A stretch of DNA of 53,928 bases, taken from positions 1-53,928 of the forward strand of contig JBJXHG010000165.1 of NCBI GenBank assembly GCA_046160865.1, in the 5' to 3' direction. Below the pieces are notes generated by a model. That model saw nothing but the letters and a program-made list of their open reading frames with translations, ran no database searches and was not told the DNA's origin. Source of the stretch: JBJXHG01 sp046160865 (GTDB taxonomy: Bacteria > Planctomycetota > UBA1135 > GCA-002686595). The first letter of the stretch is position 1, and each line of letters starts with the position of its first letter. Positions 17,280 to 26,382 of the stretch are shown in pieces. A program made the translations under genes and the position numbers.

Positions 17280-18443
17280 GTGGAACGAAACGACAAGGAC
17301 GAGCTGCTCGAGCGGCTCCTGCGCGGGATCGGCAAAGAGAAGAGCTACGAGGAGAAGCGCCGCCTGCGCGCGAGCTCCAAGGCGAAGCGTGCCGCACGGC
17401 GGCGCGAGAAGCCGCGCGACTCACGCTGGGACGAAGACGACGACGAGCCGCAGCTGGAGGAGAAGTTGGCGTCGGCCGCGCGCCTCGAGTTGCCGCGCGA
17501 GATCGAGTTCGACGACGAGCGCCCCGGTGAAGAGGCCGTAGTCGTCGCCGTCGATCGAGCGCGTGTACGCGTGCGGCCATTCGGCACGCCGAGCGACGGT
17601 TCGGGCGACCTCGACCGGGAACTCGAAGCCGTGACGAGCGCTCGCGACGGCGCGATCGCGGTCGGCGACCGGGCCGTGATCGAGCGGCTCGCGCACGGCG
17701 CCGTGGTCGTGCGCGCGCTGCGCACGCGCTCGACGCGCCTTTCGCGGCCGGATCCGGGCGATCCGCGGCGCGAGCGCGTGATCGCGGCGAACGTCGACAC
17801 CGCGGTGATCGTCGTGTCCGTCGGCGAGCCGGCGTTCAAGCCGGCCTTCGTCGATCGGATGCTCGTCGCGGTGCAGTTCGGCGGCGTCGCGCCGATCGTG
17901 TGCGTGAACAAGATCGAGCGGCTCGAGGGCGGCGTCGAGCGCACGAAGCTCGACGCGACACGCGCGACGCTGCACGACCTATCGATCCCACTCGTGCTCG
18001 CGTCGGCGCACGACGGCACTGGAATCGACGAGCTTCGTGGACAGCTTTCCGGCAAGCGCTGCGTGTTCGTCGGACACAGCGGCGTCGGCAAGTCTTCGCT
18101 TTTCAACGCACTCGATCCGTCGAGCGAGCGAGCGACGGGCAACGTGCGTGAATCCGATGGCCGTGGCCGCCATACGACGACGCGCTCGTGCTTGCGTGAA
18201 GTGTGGCCGGGAACGGAACTCGTCGACACGCCCGGCGTACGGCAGTTCGGGTTGTGGGGCTTCGAGCGCGCGACACTGGCCTCGTACTTCCCCGAGTTCG
18301 CGGCCGAGCGCTGCCGCTTTCGCGACTGCTCGCACACCGTCGAGCCCGCGTGCGGCGTACGGGCAGCGGTCGACGCAGGCCGGATCGCAGTCTCGCGGCT
18401 CGCTGTCTATGTCCGCCTGCGCGCGGAGATCGCGGACGACTGA
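17280..18443 (+). CDS. rsgA: Ribosome small-subunit-dependent GTPase RsgA
   Basis: 387 aa from GTG 17280, preceded by a GAGG-containing purine stretch. The longer open frame upstream looks non-coding. The G motifs occur in the circularly permuted order typical of RsgA: NKIE (G4), ASAHDG (G5), GHSGVGKSSLFNAL (P-loop), GRGRHTTTR (switch I threonines) and DTPG (G3). A C-terminal zinc finger follows (CRFRDCSHTVEPACGV, Cys-Cys-His-Cys). RsgA helps late maturation of the 30S subunit. There is an N-terminal extension of about 85 residues, first basic and then acidic (KRRLRASSKAKRAARRRE, WDEDDDEPQLEE), before the OB-fold. It is longer than in most bacteria and may bind RNA. Confidence 0.95.
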   Translation: MERNDKDELLERLLRGIGKEKSYEEKRRLRASSKAKRAARRREKPRDSRWDEDDDEPQLEEKLASAARLELPREIEFDDERPGEEAVVVAVDRARVRVRPFGTPSDGSGDLDRELEAVTSARDGAIAVGDRAVIERLAHGAVVVRALRTRSTRLSRPDPGDPRRERVIAANVDTAVIVVSVGEPAFKPAFVDRMLVAVQFGGVAPIVCVNKIERLEGGVERTKLDATRATLHDLSIPLVLASAHDGTGIDELRGQLSGKRCVFVGHSGVGKSSLFNALDPSSERATGNVRESDGRGRHTTTRSCLREVWPGTELVDTPGVRQFGLWGFERATLASYFPEFAAERCRFRDCSHTVEPACGVRAAVDAGRIAVSRLAVYVRLRAEIADD

Positions 18444-18554
18444 AAGCTTTGCGTCGCTCCCTCGTTCGGCGGCGTCCGTGAACTCGCGGCCGCGGTCGAT
18501 CCAGAGTCCAATCGCATGAGCGCCTCGTCGCCGACGGCAAGCAGGCCGCGCTTA

Positions 18555-18891
18555 GCAGCCCGTGGTGAAAGTCATTCAGCCTGAAAGCGGCCCGCTCGCG
18601 CCAGCCCGGCGTCGCTCGATCCTCGGCGAATCTCGACGATTCGCCTGCGGTCTCGCTCCTTGCTCTGACGTGAACGGGCCACTTTCGGGCTCGAAGCACT
18701 TTCACCACGGGCTGCAAGCCCGCATTTCTCACCACCTCCTGCTGCGGTCGCGCCAAGTCGCCCGGACCCGCACTGTTGCATCGCGATCGATCCTCGCTGA
18801 CCACCCAGGTCACCTGCGCTCGATCCCGATGCAACGCCTTGCTCCGAACGCGCTGGCGCTACCTCGCGCCGGACGTAGTGAGAAATGCGGG
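18555..18891. repeat. Palindromic repeat copy C (complete two-hairpin unit)
   Basis: The most complete copy. Hairpin 1 spans 18555-18715 (arms GCAGCCCGTGGTGAAAG and CTTTCACCACGGGCTGC, small central inverted repeat GGCGAAT/ATTCGCC at 18625-18645). Hairpin 2 spans 18719-18891 (173 nt, the same length as in copy A; arms CCCGCATTTCTCACCAC and GTAGTGAGAAATGCGGG). It sits in the 600-nt gap between the 3' ends of two convergent genes, RsgA and the TPR glycosyltransferase. The rest of that gap (18444-18554 and 18892-19044) shows nothing I can name. Confidence 0.8.
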
Positions 18892-19044
18892 TCAGCTCAT
18901 TCGCACAGGCTCGCGCGGAGCGATGCGTTGTCGCCGCAGCGACCACAGTCGACGTCGTCGATCGGGCGGGGATCGATGTCGATCCAAGTCTGCTTCGGCG
19001 CGCGAATCGACGCGACGGTGATCGGAAACGGCGCCCGGTGCGGG

Positions 19045-21174
19045 TCAACGTCCGCCGTGCGCCTGCTGCAGTGCGCGCGCCTCGGGCGCTCCGGCGTGCT
19101 GCGCGGCGAGACGCGCGAGCGCTGTCCGAAGATCGACCGTGCGTCCGGCGCGCTGCAAGCACTCGAGGTAGCTGCGCCACGCGTTCCAGTACCAGCCGGC
19201 GGCATCCGGCGCGGGACGCGCGCGGAGGGCCGCCGCGAAACGGTCGGCCGCTTCGCCGAAACGACCGAGATGGAACAGCACGGTGCCGGCGCCGAACGCG
19301 CCTTCGAACCCGATCTCGTCGCTCGTGCGCGCGGCAAAGCCGCGTTCGAAGCGTGGCAGCGCTTGCTCGAGCAGCGCGCGCACCGCGGCCTCGTCGCCGC
19401 GCGCGGTGCGCAGCGCTTCGGCTTCGGCGCACAAGGCCTTCGCGAGCAGATAGTTCGCTTCGGAATCGTGGGGTGCGAGCTCGGTCATGCGCTCCGCCGC
19501 GGCACGTGCTTGCGCCGGGCGGCCGGTTTCCAGCTCGACGTACGCCAGCGCGCGCAGCGCGAGCACGCTGCGCGGATCGAGCGCGAGCGCCGCGGCGATC
19601 GCGACGCGCGCTTCCTCCGATCGTCCGAGCTCGTGCAGCGCCGTTCCGAGGTCGTGGTGCGCGTTCGGATAACGCGGGTTCGCGCGGATCGATTCCTGGT
19701 AGTACTCGACCGCGCGCTCCTGTGAGCCGTGCTGCGCTTCGTGCACGCCGAGCAACCACAACCCTTGCGCGGGCGACTCATCGATCTCGTCCGGTACCGC
19801 CGCCACGAGCACGCACAGGACGAGTGCGCTCGCGAGCGCGGCGAAGAGCGGCTTGTAGCGCCGCGCGCGCGCGTCGTCGTACGCGGACACGCATGCGAAG
19901 GCCGCGAAGATCATGAGCGGGGGCAGCACGGGCACGCGGAAGCGTGCGCACACGAAGAACGCGACGACGCTCGCCGTGTACGCGACGACGAAGCCGAAGA
20001 GGGGGAACAGCTCTCCGCTCTTGCGCCACGCGCGCGCGATCCCGATCAGGGCGAGCGGCGCCAGGATGCCGAACGTGATCGGCAGCGCGCGCAGCACCGG
20101 CCCGAAGCGCAGCGCGAAGAAGCGCTCGTCTTGGTTGTTGCCGATCTCGAAGTCGGTCCAGAAGAGGCGCAGCTTCCACGCGAGATGACGCAGCGCCGCG
20201 GAGGGCTCGTCGCGGATCCACTTCCACGCCTTCGCCGAGTAGTAGCGCGAAACCTCGGATGGCTTCAGCGCGCGTCCGACCGCGGCCTCCGCTTGGCGGA
20301 TCGAGTCGTAGTAGCCGCCCCACCAATCCGGGCGCGTGCCGGGCACGATCGCGCTCACGCCGTCGGAGCGCGGATTGTTCCCGATCCAGAAGTTGACTCC
20401 GCCCTGCGAGCTGACGAGCACCGTGTCGTGCCCGACGACGCGGTTGTAGATCGTGATCGGCGCGATTGGCGTGCAGACACCGAGTGCGAACAGTGAGCAC
20501 ACGCTGAGCGCGCGGCGCGCGTGTGCGCGCTCGCACCAGAAAATCCACGCGGCGACGAACGGAACGAACATCAACCCGTTCGGCCGCACGAGCGCGGCCG
20601 CGCCCCAGCACCCGCCGCACGCGAGAGCGAGCCACTTCGACGAGCTCGTGCGCAGCGCGAGCGAGGTGCCGATCGCGAGCAGGTACGCCGGCACCTCCAG
20701 CACGGGCAATAGCAGCTCGCCCTCGAAGTAGACGAGCACCCAGTACGTCGCGGCGAACGCGGACGCAACGAGCCCCGTGCGCCGATCGAACGCGCGTTGC
20801 GCGACCCAGTACACGAGGGCGACCGAGACGGTTCCGATCAGCGCTTGCAGCACGCGCGGCCACAGTAATCCGTCGCCGAAGAGTCGGAACGTCGCGCCGA
20901 GGAACCACGGATAGAGCGGCGCGCGGAAGAACGGACCCGGTTGGAAGTCCTCGCCGCGGGCGAGCGCGCGCGCCCAGTCGACGTGGTAGAGCGCGTCCAT
21001 CTGCGGGTTCGCGAAGAGCGGGCTCGCGCGCGATTGCAGCACGTAGACGAGGCGCAGCGTGAACGCGATCCCGAGCAGGATCGCGAGCACGAGCGCGGCG
21101 CGGCGCGGTCGAATGTCGGGGCGCACGTCCGCGCGCGGAGCGCGTGCGCTCGCGTTGTCCGCGACGGTGCTCAC
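19045..21174 (-). CDS. GT39-like membrane glycosyltransferase with C-terminal TPRs
   Basis: 709 aa from GTG 21174, which overlaps the stop of the upstream sulfatase-like gene (GTGA). The N-terminal ~450 residues form a multi-spanning PMT_2/ArnT-like domain: the first helix is ALVLAILLGIAFTLRLVYVL, then a first loop with acidic residues (NPQMDALYHVDWARALA), FRAPLYPWFLG, LYPWFL and VRPNGLMFVP motifs. The last ~230 residues are TPR units (AVEYYQESIRANPRYPNAHH, RSEEARVAIAAALALDP, FGEAADRFAAALRARP). Enzymes of this clan use polyprenyl-phosphate sugars as donors on the outer face of the membrane. The acceptor is unknown and the TPR tail suggests it may be protein. Coupled translation with the sulfatase-fold lipoprotein implies a shared surface-modification task. 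Confidence 0.85.
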   Translation of the reverse strand: MSTVADNASARAPRADVRPDIRPRRAALVLAILLGIAFTLRLVYVLQSRASPLFANPQMDALYHVDWARALARGEDFQPGPFFRAPLYPWFLGATFRLFGDGLLWPRVLQALIGTVSVALVYWVAQRAFDRRTGLVASAFAATYWVLVYFEGELLLPVLEVPAYLLAIGTSLALRTSSSKWLALACGGCWGAAALVRPNGLMFVPFVAAWIFWCERAHARRALSVCSLFALGVCTPIAPITIYNRVVGHDTVLVSSQGGVNFWIGNNPRSDGVSAIVPGTRPDWWGGYYDSIRQAEAAVGRALKPSEVSRYYSAKAWKWIRDEPSAALRHLAWKLRLFWTDFEIGNNQDERFFALRFGPVLRALPITFGILAPLALIGIARAWRKSGELFPLFGFVVAYTASVVAFFVCARFRVPVLPPLMIFAAFACVSAYDDARARRYKPLFAALASALVLCVLVAAVPDEIDESPAQGLWLLGVHEAQHGSQERAVEYYQESIRANPRYPNAHHDLGTALHELGRSEEARVAIAAALALDPRSVLALRALAYVELETGRPAQARAAAERMTELAPHDSEANYLLAKALCAEAEALRTARGDEAAVRALLEQALPRFERGFAARTSDEIGFEGAFGAGTVLFHLGRFGEAADRFAAALRARPAPDAAGWYWNAWRSYLECLQRAGRTVDLRTALARLAAQHAGAPEARALQQAHGGR

Positions 21175-22574
21175 TCGTCCTCGCCGTCGTCCGAGAGCAC
21201 GTAGCCGAGGCTGTTCAAGCGCTGCTCGAGCGCCGAGGGAAGCGCGAGCCGCGACGGTGTGCGGAAGCCCGAAGCGCCCAGCTCTCGTTCGAGATCCGCC
21301 AGCATCTGCGCGAGCTCGGCCGCGGATGCTGCGGACTTCGAGGCCAGATCGACGCGCTCGTGCGGATCGACGCGCCAGCGGTACAGCTCGATCTGCTGGC
21401 GGCCGTCCACGTCCGTGCGCGCGATGAGCTGCAAGTCGCCGGCGCGCAAGCTCGAGGTCGCGCCGCCCCAGAAATTGCCGTGCGCGACGTGCAGCGGAGC
21501 CGCGGCATTGCGGCGCTCGGCGAGCAAGTCCGTGCCGCGAAACGCGGCACCCGGCGCGATACCGACTTGGGCGCAGATCGTCGGCGCGACATCGACGTGC
21601 GCCGCCGTGTGTGCGACGCGCGTGGGAGCGACGCGGCCCGGACGCGCGACGATCAAAGGGACGTGGAGCAACTCGTCGTAGTGCGAGTGGCCGTGCTCCC
21701 AGCTCCCGTGCTCGCCGAACTCCTCGCCATGGTCCGACGTGAACACGATGAGCGCGCGCTCGTCGAGCCCGCGCTCCGCCAAGCCGTCGAGCAGCACACC
21801 GACTTGCGCATCCGTGAACGCGACCTCGCCGTCGTACAGGCCGCGCGCGCGTCGAAGAACGTCCTCGCCGAGCGGCAGCTTGCCCGCCCGGTGTGCGACC
21901 ACTTGATCGCGCGTGCCGAACCCGGGGCTCGCGGAGCTCGCGTCTTGCGATTCGGCGAGCCGGCTGCGGAACGGTTGCGGCGGTTCGTACACCGCGTGCG
22001 GATCGAAGTAGTGGACGAACAAGAAGAACGGCTTCTGAGGCGCAGCATCGAGCCAACGCAGCGCCTGCGCCGTCGTCTCGCGCGCGTCGCGTTGCGTGCG
22101 GTTGTCGTCCGAGAAGCGTGCGTCGACGGTGTCGAAGCCTTGCACGACTCCGAGCTCGGGCGCCAAGAAGTCGACGTTCACGATGGCGTGCGTCGCGTAG
22201 CCCGCCTGCTGCAAGCGCTCGGTGAGCGTCTCCACGTCTGGAACGAGCGGGCGAAACCCCGTGCGGATGTTGCCGCCCGCGCCGTGCTGCTGCGGGTAGA
22301 GCGACGAGAACAGCGACGCGAACGACGGTAGCGTCCAAGGCGCGTGCGAAAACGCGTGCTCGAACACGACACCGCGGCTCGCCAGGCGGTCGATGTTCGG
22401 TGTGAGCCCGCGCGTCCCGCCGTAGCAGCCGAGTCGATCTGCGCGCAGTGTGTCGACCGCGATCACCAGTACGTTGGTCCGCGCGCTCTCGGATCGCTCG
22501 GGCGCGCACGCGACCGCGGCGAGAGCGAGCGCGATCGACGACCACGTCGGGAGCGAGAAGCGACCGGAGCTCAT
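21171..22574 (-). CDS. Sulfatase-fold lipoprotein lacking the formylglycine cysteine
   Basis: 467 aa. The N-terminus is lipoprotein-like (SIALALAAVACAPE, likely lipidated Cys ~23). The alkaline-phosphatase/sulfatase superfamily metal motifs are present: AVDTLRADRLGCYG, and FTSDHGEEFGEHG followed by HGHSHYDELLHVPL. At the place where true sulfatases have the Cys (or Ser) of C-x-P-S-R that becomes formylglycine, this protein reads APWTLPSFASLF. Thr is therefore the probable nucleophile and no formylglycine can form. This points to a phosphotransferase, phosphodiesterase or arylsulfatase-like enzyme of the Thr-dependent group rather than a sulfatase. First gene of a two-gene operon with the GT39-like enzyme. 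A start a few codons later is possible. Confidence 0.85.
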   Translation of the reverse strand: MSSGRFSLPTWSSIALALAAVACAPERSESARTNVLVIAVDTLRADRLGCYGGTRGLTPNIDRLASRGVVFEHAFSHAPWTLPSFASLFSSLYPQQHGAGGNIRTGFRPLVPDVETLTERLQQAGYATHAIVNVDFLAPELGVVQGFDTVDARFSDDNRTQRDARETTAQALRWLDAAPQKPFFLFVHYFDPHAVYEPPQPFRSRLAESQDASSASPGFGTRDQVVAHRAGKLPLGEDVLRRARGLYDGEVAFTDAQVGVLLDGLAERGLDERALIVFTSDHGEEFGEHGSWEHGHSHYDELLHVPLIVARPGRVAPTRVAHTAAHVDVAPTICAQVGIAPGAAFRGTDLLAERRNAAAPLHVAHGNFWGGATSSLRAGDLQLIARTDVDGRQQIELYRWRVDPHERVDLASKSAASAAELAQMLADLERELGASGFRTPSRLALPSALEQRLNSLGYVLSDDGEDE

Positions 22575-22669
22575 GGGCGGCGACGTCTGGACGCTATCAC
22601 AGGCTTCCTCGCGGGCGCACGCACCATCTACGCTGGAACACGCGCGCGGTTGGGCGCTGGGAACGAAGC

Positions 22670-22700
22670 TGGCGCCGCCGATGCTCGATCGGCGGCGCCA
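22670..22700 (-). terminator. Hairpin terminator after the sugar dehydrogenase gene
   Basis: Perfect 13-bp stem TGGCGCCGCCGAT (22670-22682) with its complement at 22688-22700 and a 5-nt loop, about 40 nt past the stop of the minus-strand gene ending at 22739. Confidence 0.7.
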
Positions 22701-22738
22701 GATGTGTGCGCGAAGCGCCCGTACGACTACCGGGGCGA

Positions 22739-24406
22739 CTACCAGACGATGCGGTAGGCGCTCGACACGTTGCTCGTCGCCGGGTTGCAGAAGCCTGCCA
22801 CCGAGTTGCGGTAGAAGACCTGGTAGTTGCGCGTCAGGCCACTACCCGGCGGGCTCGCTCCGACCGTCGAGAGCGCGAGGCCTTGCCCAGGATTGAGGTT
22901 CGGGTACGTGACCACGCCACCGCTCGCGTTCTGCGAGCCGAAGCGAGTCAGCGAGCCGGTGACGCAGATGACGCCGTCACCGTTCGCGGTCCCGTTCGGA
23001 TTGCTCGCGTCGCCGACGATGAAGAAGGCGAAGCCGGAGGGCGTGAGGCCTTCGCCCGTGAGCTGCACGGTGTCGGGAGACGTCGCGCCGCTCGCACCGA
23101 GCTTCGCGCCGTCGAGGTTGAAGGAGTTCGCGCAGCCGGCGTCGGGGGCACCGCTCGGATTCGGAACCGTGTCGGGCGCCGCGCACGGGCAAGCCGTGGC
23201 GAGCGATCCGTCGCCGAAGCAGAACGCGAGACCGGGCTCTTCGCTGATGATCCGCTTCACGCGTCCGCCGTCTTCCGTGACGTAGATCTCGCCGTTCGCG
23301 TCTTCGCCGAACGACGTCGGGTTCGTGAGCGTACCGAGTTGGCTCGTGCGCTCCTGGAAGTCGACGACACTCGTGCCGTTCCAGCGCATCGACCATGACC
23401 GGCCGGTGCAGTAATCGGCGTAGAAGTACGTGCCGCCGAGGCCCGCGATCGCGCCGCCGCGATAGACGTAGCCGCCGGTGATCGAGCAGTTGCCGCCGGA
23501 GTGCTGGTACTCCTGCACGGGCAAGCGCAGCGTCGCGCCGGTCAAGTCACACGTGCAGCCGGACAGACCGGAGCAGTGATCTCCTTCCATGCAGCGCCAA
23601 CCGTAGTTCTCGCCGCCCGTGCTGGACGCCGGCGTCCAATTGACTTCTTCCCACGCGTTCTGGCCGACGTCGGCGATCCACAGGTCGCCGTTCGCGCGAT
23701 CGAACGCGAAGCGCCACGGATTGCGCAACCCGAGCGCCCATTTGTAGCCGCCGAGCGGATTGCCGGCTGCGGGACCGGGAGGCACCGAGTCGACGTTGAT
23801 GCGCAGCATCTTGCCGAGGTCGGTGCCGAGCGATTGCGCGTTGCCGCCCGCGGCGTGGCCGGCGCCCTGGTCGTTGAAGTTGCCGCCGTCGCCGAGCCCG
23901 AAGTAGAGGAAATCGTCCGGTCCGAATTGGATGCAGCCGCCGTTGTGGTTCGACTGCGGCTGCGCGAGCGGGCCGTAGATCGTCGTGAAGCTCGCCGTGT
24001 CGGCGATGTCGGGGTTGCCGGAATTCGCCAAGTACTCGCGGATCACGGACGCGCCCGCGCTGTCGGTGTAGCTGACGTAGAACTTGCGGTTCGACGCGTA
24101 GTTCGGGTGGAACGCCATGCCGAGGAAGCCGCGCTCGTTCGCGACGCTGTTCACGATCGCGTCGATGTCGAGGAACGGGGTCCCGAGCAGCACGCCGTTC
24201 TTGATGATGCGCACGAAGCCGGCCTTCTCGATGACGAACAAACGCTGCGTGTCACCCGCCGGCGCGCACACGTACATCGGGCGCGCGAAATTCGGTCCAC
24301 CGGGCAGGACGTCCACTGTCGCCAACGTCTGTGCCGCGACCTGGGCGGGTACGGACGCGCTCGCGGCGAGAAGAAGCGCGAACGTCATCCATCGATTGCT
24401 ACGCAT
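22739..24406 (-). CDS. Secreted PQQ-type sugar dehydrogenase with Cys6 C-terminal module
   Basis: About 555 aa from ATG 24406 (MRSNRWMTFALLLAASASVPAQ signal peptide in its first 22 residues). Residues ~25-385 match the soluble glucose/sorbosone dehydrogenase (GSDH, PQQ-dependent) propeller: NERGFLGMAFHPNY, NHNGGCIQFGPDDFLYFG, GLRNPWRFAFDR, IADVGQNAWEEVN, GENYGWRCMEG. The last ~165 residues are the window's recurrent Cys-rich module, beginning FCFGDGSLATACPC and ending in Trp. This probably oxidises sugars or polyols outside the cytoplasm, passing electrons to a periplasmic acceptor. The cupredoxin protein encoded just upstream on the same strand carries the same C-terminal module. The intergenic distance of about 215 nt and a hairpin between them argue for separate transcripts. 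Confidence 0.87.
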   Translation of the reverse strand: MRSNRWMTFALLLAASASVPAQVAAQTLATVDVLPGGPNFARPMYVCAPAGDTQRLFVIEKAGFVRIIKNGVLLGTPFLDIDAIVNSVANERGFLGMAFHPNYASNRKFYVSYTDSAGASVIREYLANSGNPDIADTASFTTIYGPLAQPQSNHNGGCIQFGPDDFLYFGLGDGGNFNDQGAGHAAGGNAQSLGTDLGKMLRINVDSVPPGPAAGNPLGGYKWALGLRNPWRFAFDRANGDLWIADVGQNAWEEVNWTPASSTGGENYGWRCMEGDHCSGLSGCTCDLTGATLRLPVQEYQHSGGNCSITGGYVYRGGAIAGLGGTYFYADYCTGRSWSMRWNGTSVVDFQERTSQLGTLTNPTSFGEDANGEIYVTEDGGRVKRIISEEPGLAFCFGDGSLATACPCAAPDTVPNPSGAPDAGCANSFNLDGAKLGASGATSPDTVQLTGEGLTPSGFAFFIVGDASNPNGTANGDGVICVTGSLTRFGSQNASGGVVTYPNLNPGQGLALSTVGASPPGSGLTRNYQVFYRNSVAGFCNPATSNVSSAYRIVW

Positions 24407-24556
24407 GATACTAGAGCCTTTCAACTGGGGACGATCCTCACGAGCTCGAGAGCGCATACCGATGGCGCGCGAGCCGCCTGCCTCGGCCGAGAAACTGCTG
24501 ACCCATGATCGACGCGTATGGAACGAGTGTCAAGCCGCGTAGATGTGGGTAATTGA

Positions 24557-24591
24557 ACGATCGCGCGCACCGGGCGGATGCGCGCGATCGT
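24557..24591 (-). terminator. Hairpin terminator after the cupredoxin gene
   Basis: Perfect 12-bp stem ACGATCGCGCGC (24557-24568 with 24580-24591), loop of 11 nt, about 30 nt past the stop at 24622. It is followed on the minus strand by the AT-richer TTCAATTACCCAC. Confidence 0.65.
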
Positions 24592-24621
24592 CCGATGCGC
24601 ACGCGCTCGAAGCGCGCGCGA

Positions 24622-25494
24622 TCACCAAATCAGGTTGTAGCCGCTGGACCAATTCGTCGTGCCGGCCGAGCAAAAGCTCGGCGTCGTGTTGCGGTAGAAG
24701 AACTGGTACCACGCGTTCTGTCCCGGGCTCTGCAACGTCGCGCTGGAGACCGCGATCGTTTGAACCGTGTTCGGATACGTCCAGAAGCCCGACGGCGCAC
24801 CGTTCGTTCCCGCGTTGTGCGCGCCGAAGCGAACCAAGGCGCCCGCCACGCAGCGCACTCCGTCGCCATTCGTGATGCCGTTCAGATCTTGTGCGTTGCC
24901 CTTCACGAGGAATCCGAAGCCCGAGTACGCGTTCGCGACCCAGACCTGGAAGTTGATCGTGTCGGGGGTCACGGTGCCGGTCGCGAGCAGACGCGCGCCC
25001 TGCAAATTGAACGCATTCGCGCAGCCTGCGTCCGGTGCGCCACTCGGGTTAGGGACGATGTTCGGCAGCGCGCACGGGCAGTCCGTCGGCAGCGAGTTGT
25101 CGCCGAAGCAGAACGCGGTGCCGGGCGGCGTGGACTGCACCGTCACCGTGCCGATCATGATCGGGAAGTGCGGTTCGCAGTAGTACTCGTACAGTCCGCC
25201 GGGGCGCGAGTTCTGCACGACGAAGAGCGCATCGAACGTGACCTCGAAGATCGTCGTGTTCATGTCGAGGTCGGAGTGGAAGGCTTCGTCGCCGTTGACG
25301 AGGCCGTCGTTGCCTTCCGAAACCGTGTGTCCGCCGTCGCCCCAGACCCAGCGCACCGTGTCGCCGAGCTGGATGTTGATGTCCTGCGGCGTGAAGCCGA
25401 ATCCCGATTGCGTGACGATGTGCGTGGTCGCGAAAACGTTCGGCGCGAACCCGCAGAGGATGGTGGCGATGGCCGCGTGCTGGAAGAGCTTCAT
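24622..25494 (-). CDS. Secreted cupredoxin-like protein with Cys6 C-terminal module
   Basis: 290 aa from ATG 25494 (MKLFQHAAIATILCGF signal peptide); upstream in-frame codons do not look coding. Residues ~22-120 form a plastocyanin/azurin-like domain (FGFTPQDINIQLGDTVRWVW). The type-1 copper ligands are evident: His in GDGGHTVSEG, and Cys, His and Met in YYCEPHFPIMIG. The remaining ~165 residues are the recurrent Cys-rich module (FCFGDNSLPTDCPC to the terminal GYNLIW). Likely a periplasmic or surface electron carrier, and a natural partner for the neighbouring sugar dehydrogenase. The 264 nt between this gene and the ICMT-like gene contain no gene that I can see. Confidence 0.87.
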   Translation of the reverse strand: MKLFQHAAIATILCGFAPNVFATTHIVTQSGFGFTPQDINIQLGDTVRWVWGDGGHTVSEGNDGLVNGDEAFHSDLDMNTTIFEVTFDALFVVQNSRPGGLYEYYCEPHFPIMIGTVTVQSTPPGTAFCFGDNSLPTDCPCALPNIVPNPSGAPDAGCANAFNLQGARLLATGTVTPDTINFQVWVANAYSGFGFLVKGNAQDLNGITNGDGVRCVAGALVRFGAHNAGTNGAPSGFWTYPNTVQTIAVSSATLQSPGQNAWYQFFYRNTTPSFCSAGTTNWSSGYNLIW

Positions 25495-25758
25495 GAGGAG
25501 AGTGTGGTGCCGGGCAGGGAGAGTGGAAGCGAAGATTATCCGCCACAATTCTCCGAGCGACAAGGGGCGCTGGCGAGCGCCGTCGCTCTGTTTTCGGTGC
25601 GATCGGAGCGCGGTGGCTGAACGAGATGACGGTGCTCTATCGCCGCGGGTTCCGTGGTGGAACGTTTTTCGTCGTGCGGCCCGGCCGGCACGCCGACTTG
25701 GACGTTTTCGACGCGCCCTACGCCCGCTTCGGCCAACTTGGGGTATGCGCGCGTCGCG

Positions 25759-26382
25759 TCACCGCGATCGGCTTCCGGCGCGCGCGAAGAGACGGGGCAG
25801 GATGCGTCCCTTGTGCTCCATCGCTTCGCGGTACCCCGACATCGCGCGCAGCGCGCGTTCCTCGGCGCCGATGCGCGCCACGAGCAGCGGCGTGTGCACG
25901 AGCTGGAGCACGATCCACGAGCGCCATGCGCAGCCCGCGAGCGGCACGGCCGTGAACTCCATCAGCACCGCGAGGTAGTTCGGATGGCGGATCCAACGGT
26001 AGGGGCCGCGCGTCACGACGGGAATTGACGGATCGACGATCGCGCGCACGTTCCACGTGCGGCCGAGCGAACCGATCGCCCAGTAGCGCAGCGCTTGTGC
26101 GAGCAGGAACGGCACGATGCCGATCGCGAACGCGGCGCGTGCGACGCGCGGCGACGTGGCCGTCGCGAAGAACAGGAACTCGAGCGCCGGTAGCACGACC
26201 AGAGCGGCATGCACGAGCACGAGCCCGCTCCAAGTGCTCGCGCGGTCCGGCTGCGGCTTCGCGCTCGACGTGATGCGGCCGAGGTTGCGCCGCGACCAGA
26301 CGAGCTCGCCGAGGCGCTGCAGCGCGACCACCGCGAGCAGCGCGAAGTACGGCAGCGCGATCGCGCGCTGCGATTCCGTCAT
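25759..26382 (-). CDS. Isoprenylcysteine carboxyl methyltransferase-like membrane protein
   Basis: 207 aa from ATG 26382 (MTESQRAIALPYFALL). An alternative start lies four codons upstream (MVLEM). About five hydrophobic helices; the family signature for S-adenosylmethionine binding is clear: TRGPYRWIRHPNYLAVLMEF and the Glu-containing C-terminal EERALRAMSGYREAM. Bacterial members of this ICMT family often sit behind type III polyketide synthases and methylate alkylresorcinol or alkylpyrone products. Here the start codon overlaps (ATGA) the stop of a short remnant of exactly such a synthase, while an intact synthase lies 17 kb away. It is therefore probably the tailoring enzyme for that pathway, now separated from its partner. 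Confidence 0.85.
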   Translation of the reverse strand: MTESQRAIALPYFALLAVVALQRLGELVWSRRNLGRITSSAKPQPDRASTWSGLVLVHAALVVLPALEFLFFATATSPRVARAAFAIGIVPFLLAQALRYWAIGSLGRTWNVRAIVDPSIPVVTRGPYRWIRHPNYLAVLMEFTAVPLAGCAWRSWIVLQLVHTPLLVARIGAEERALRAMSGYREAMEHKGRILPRLFARAGSRSR

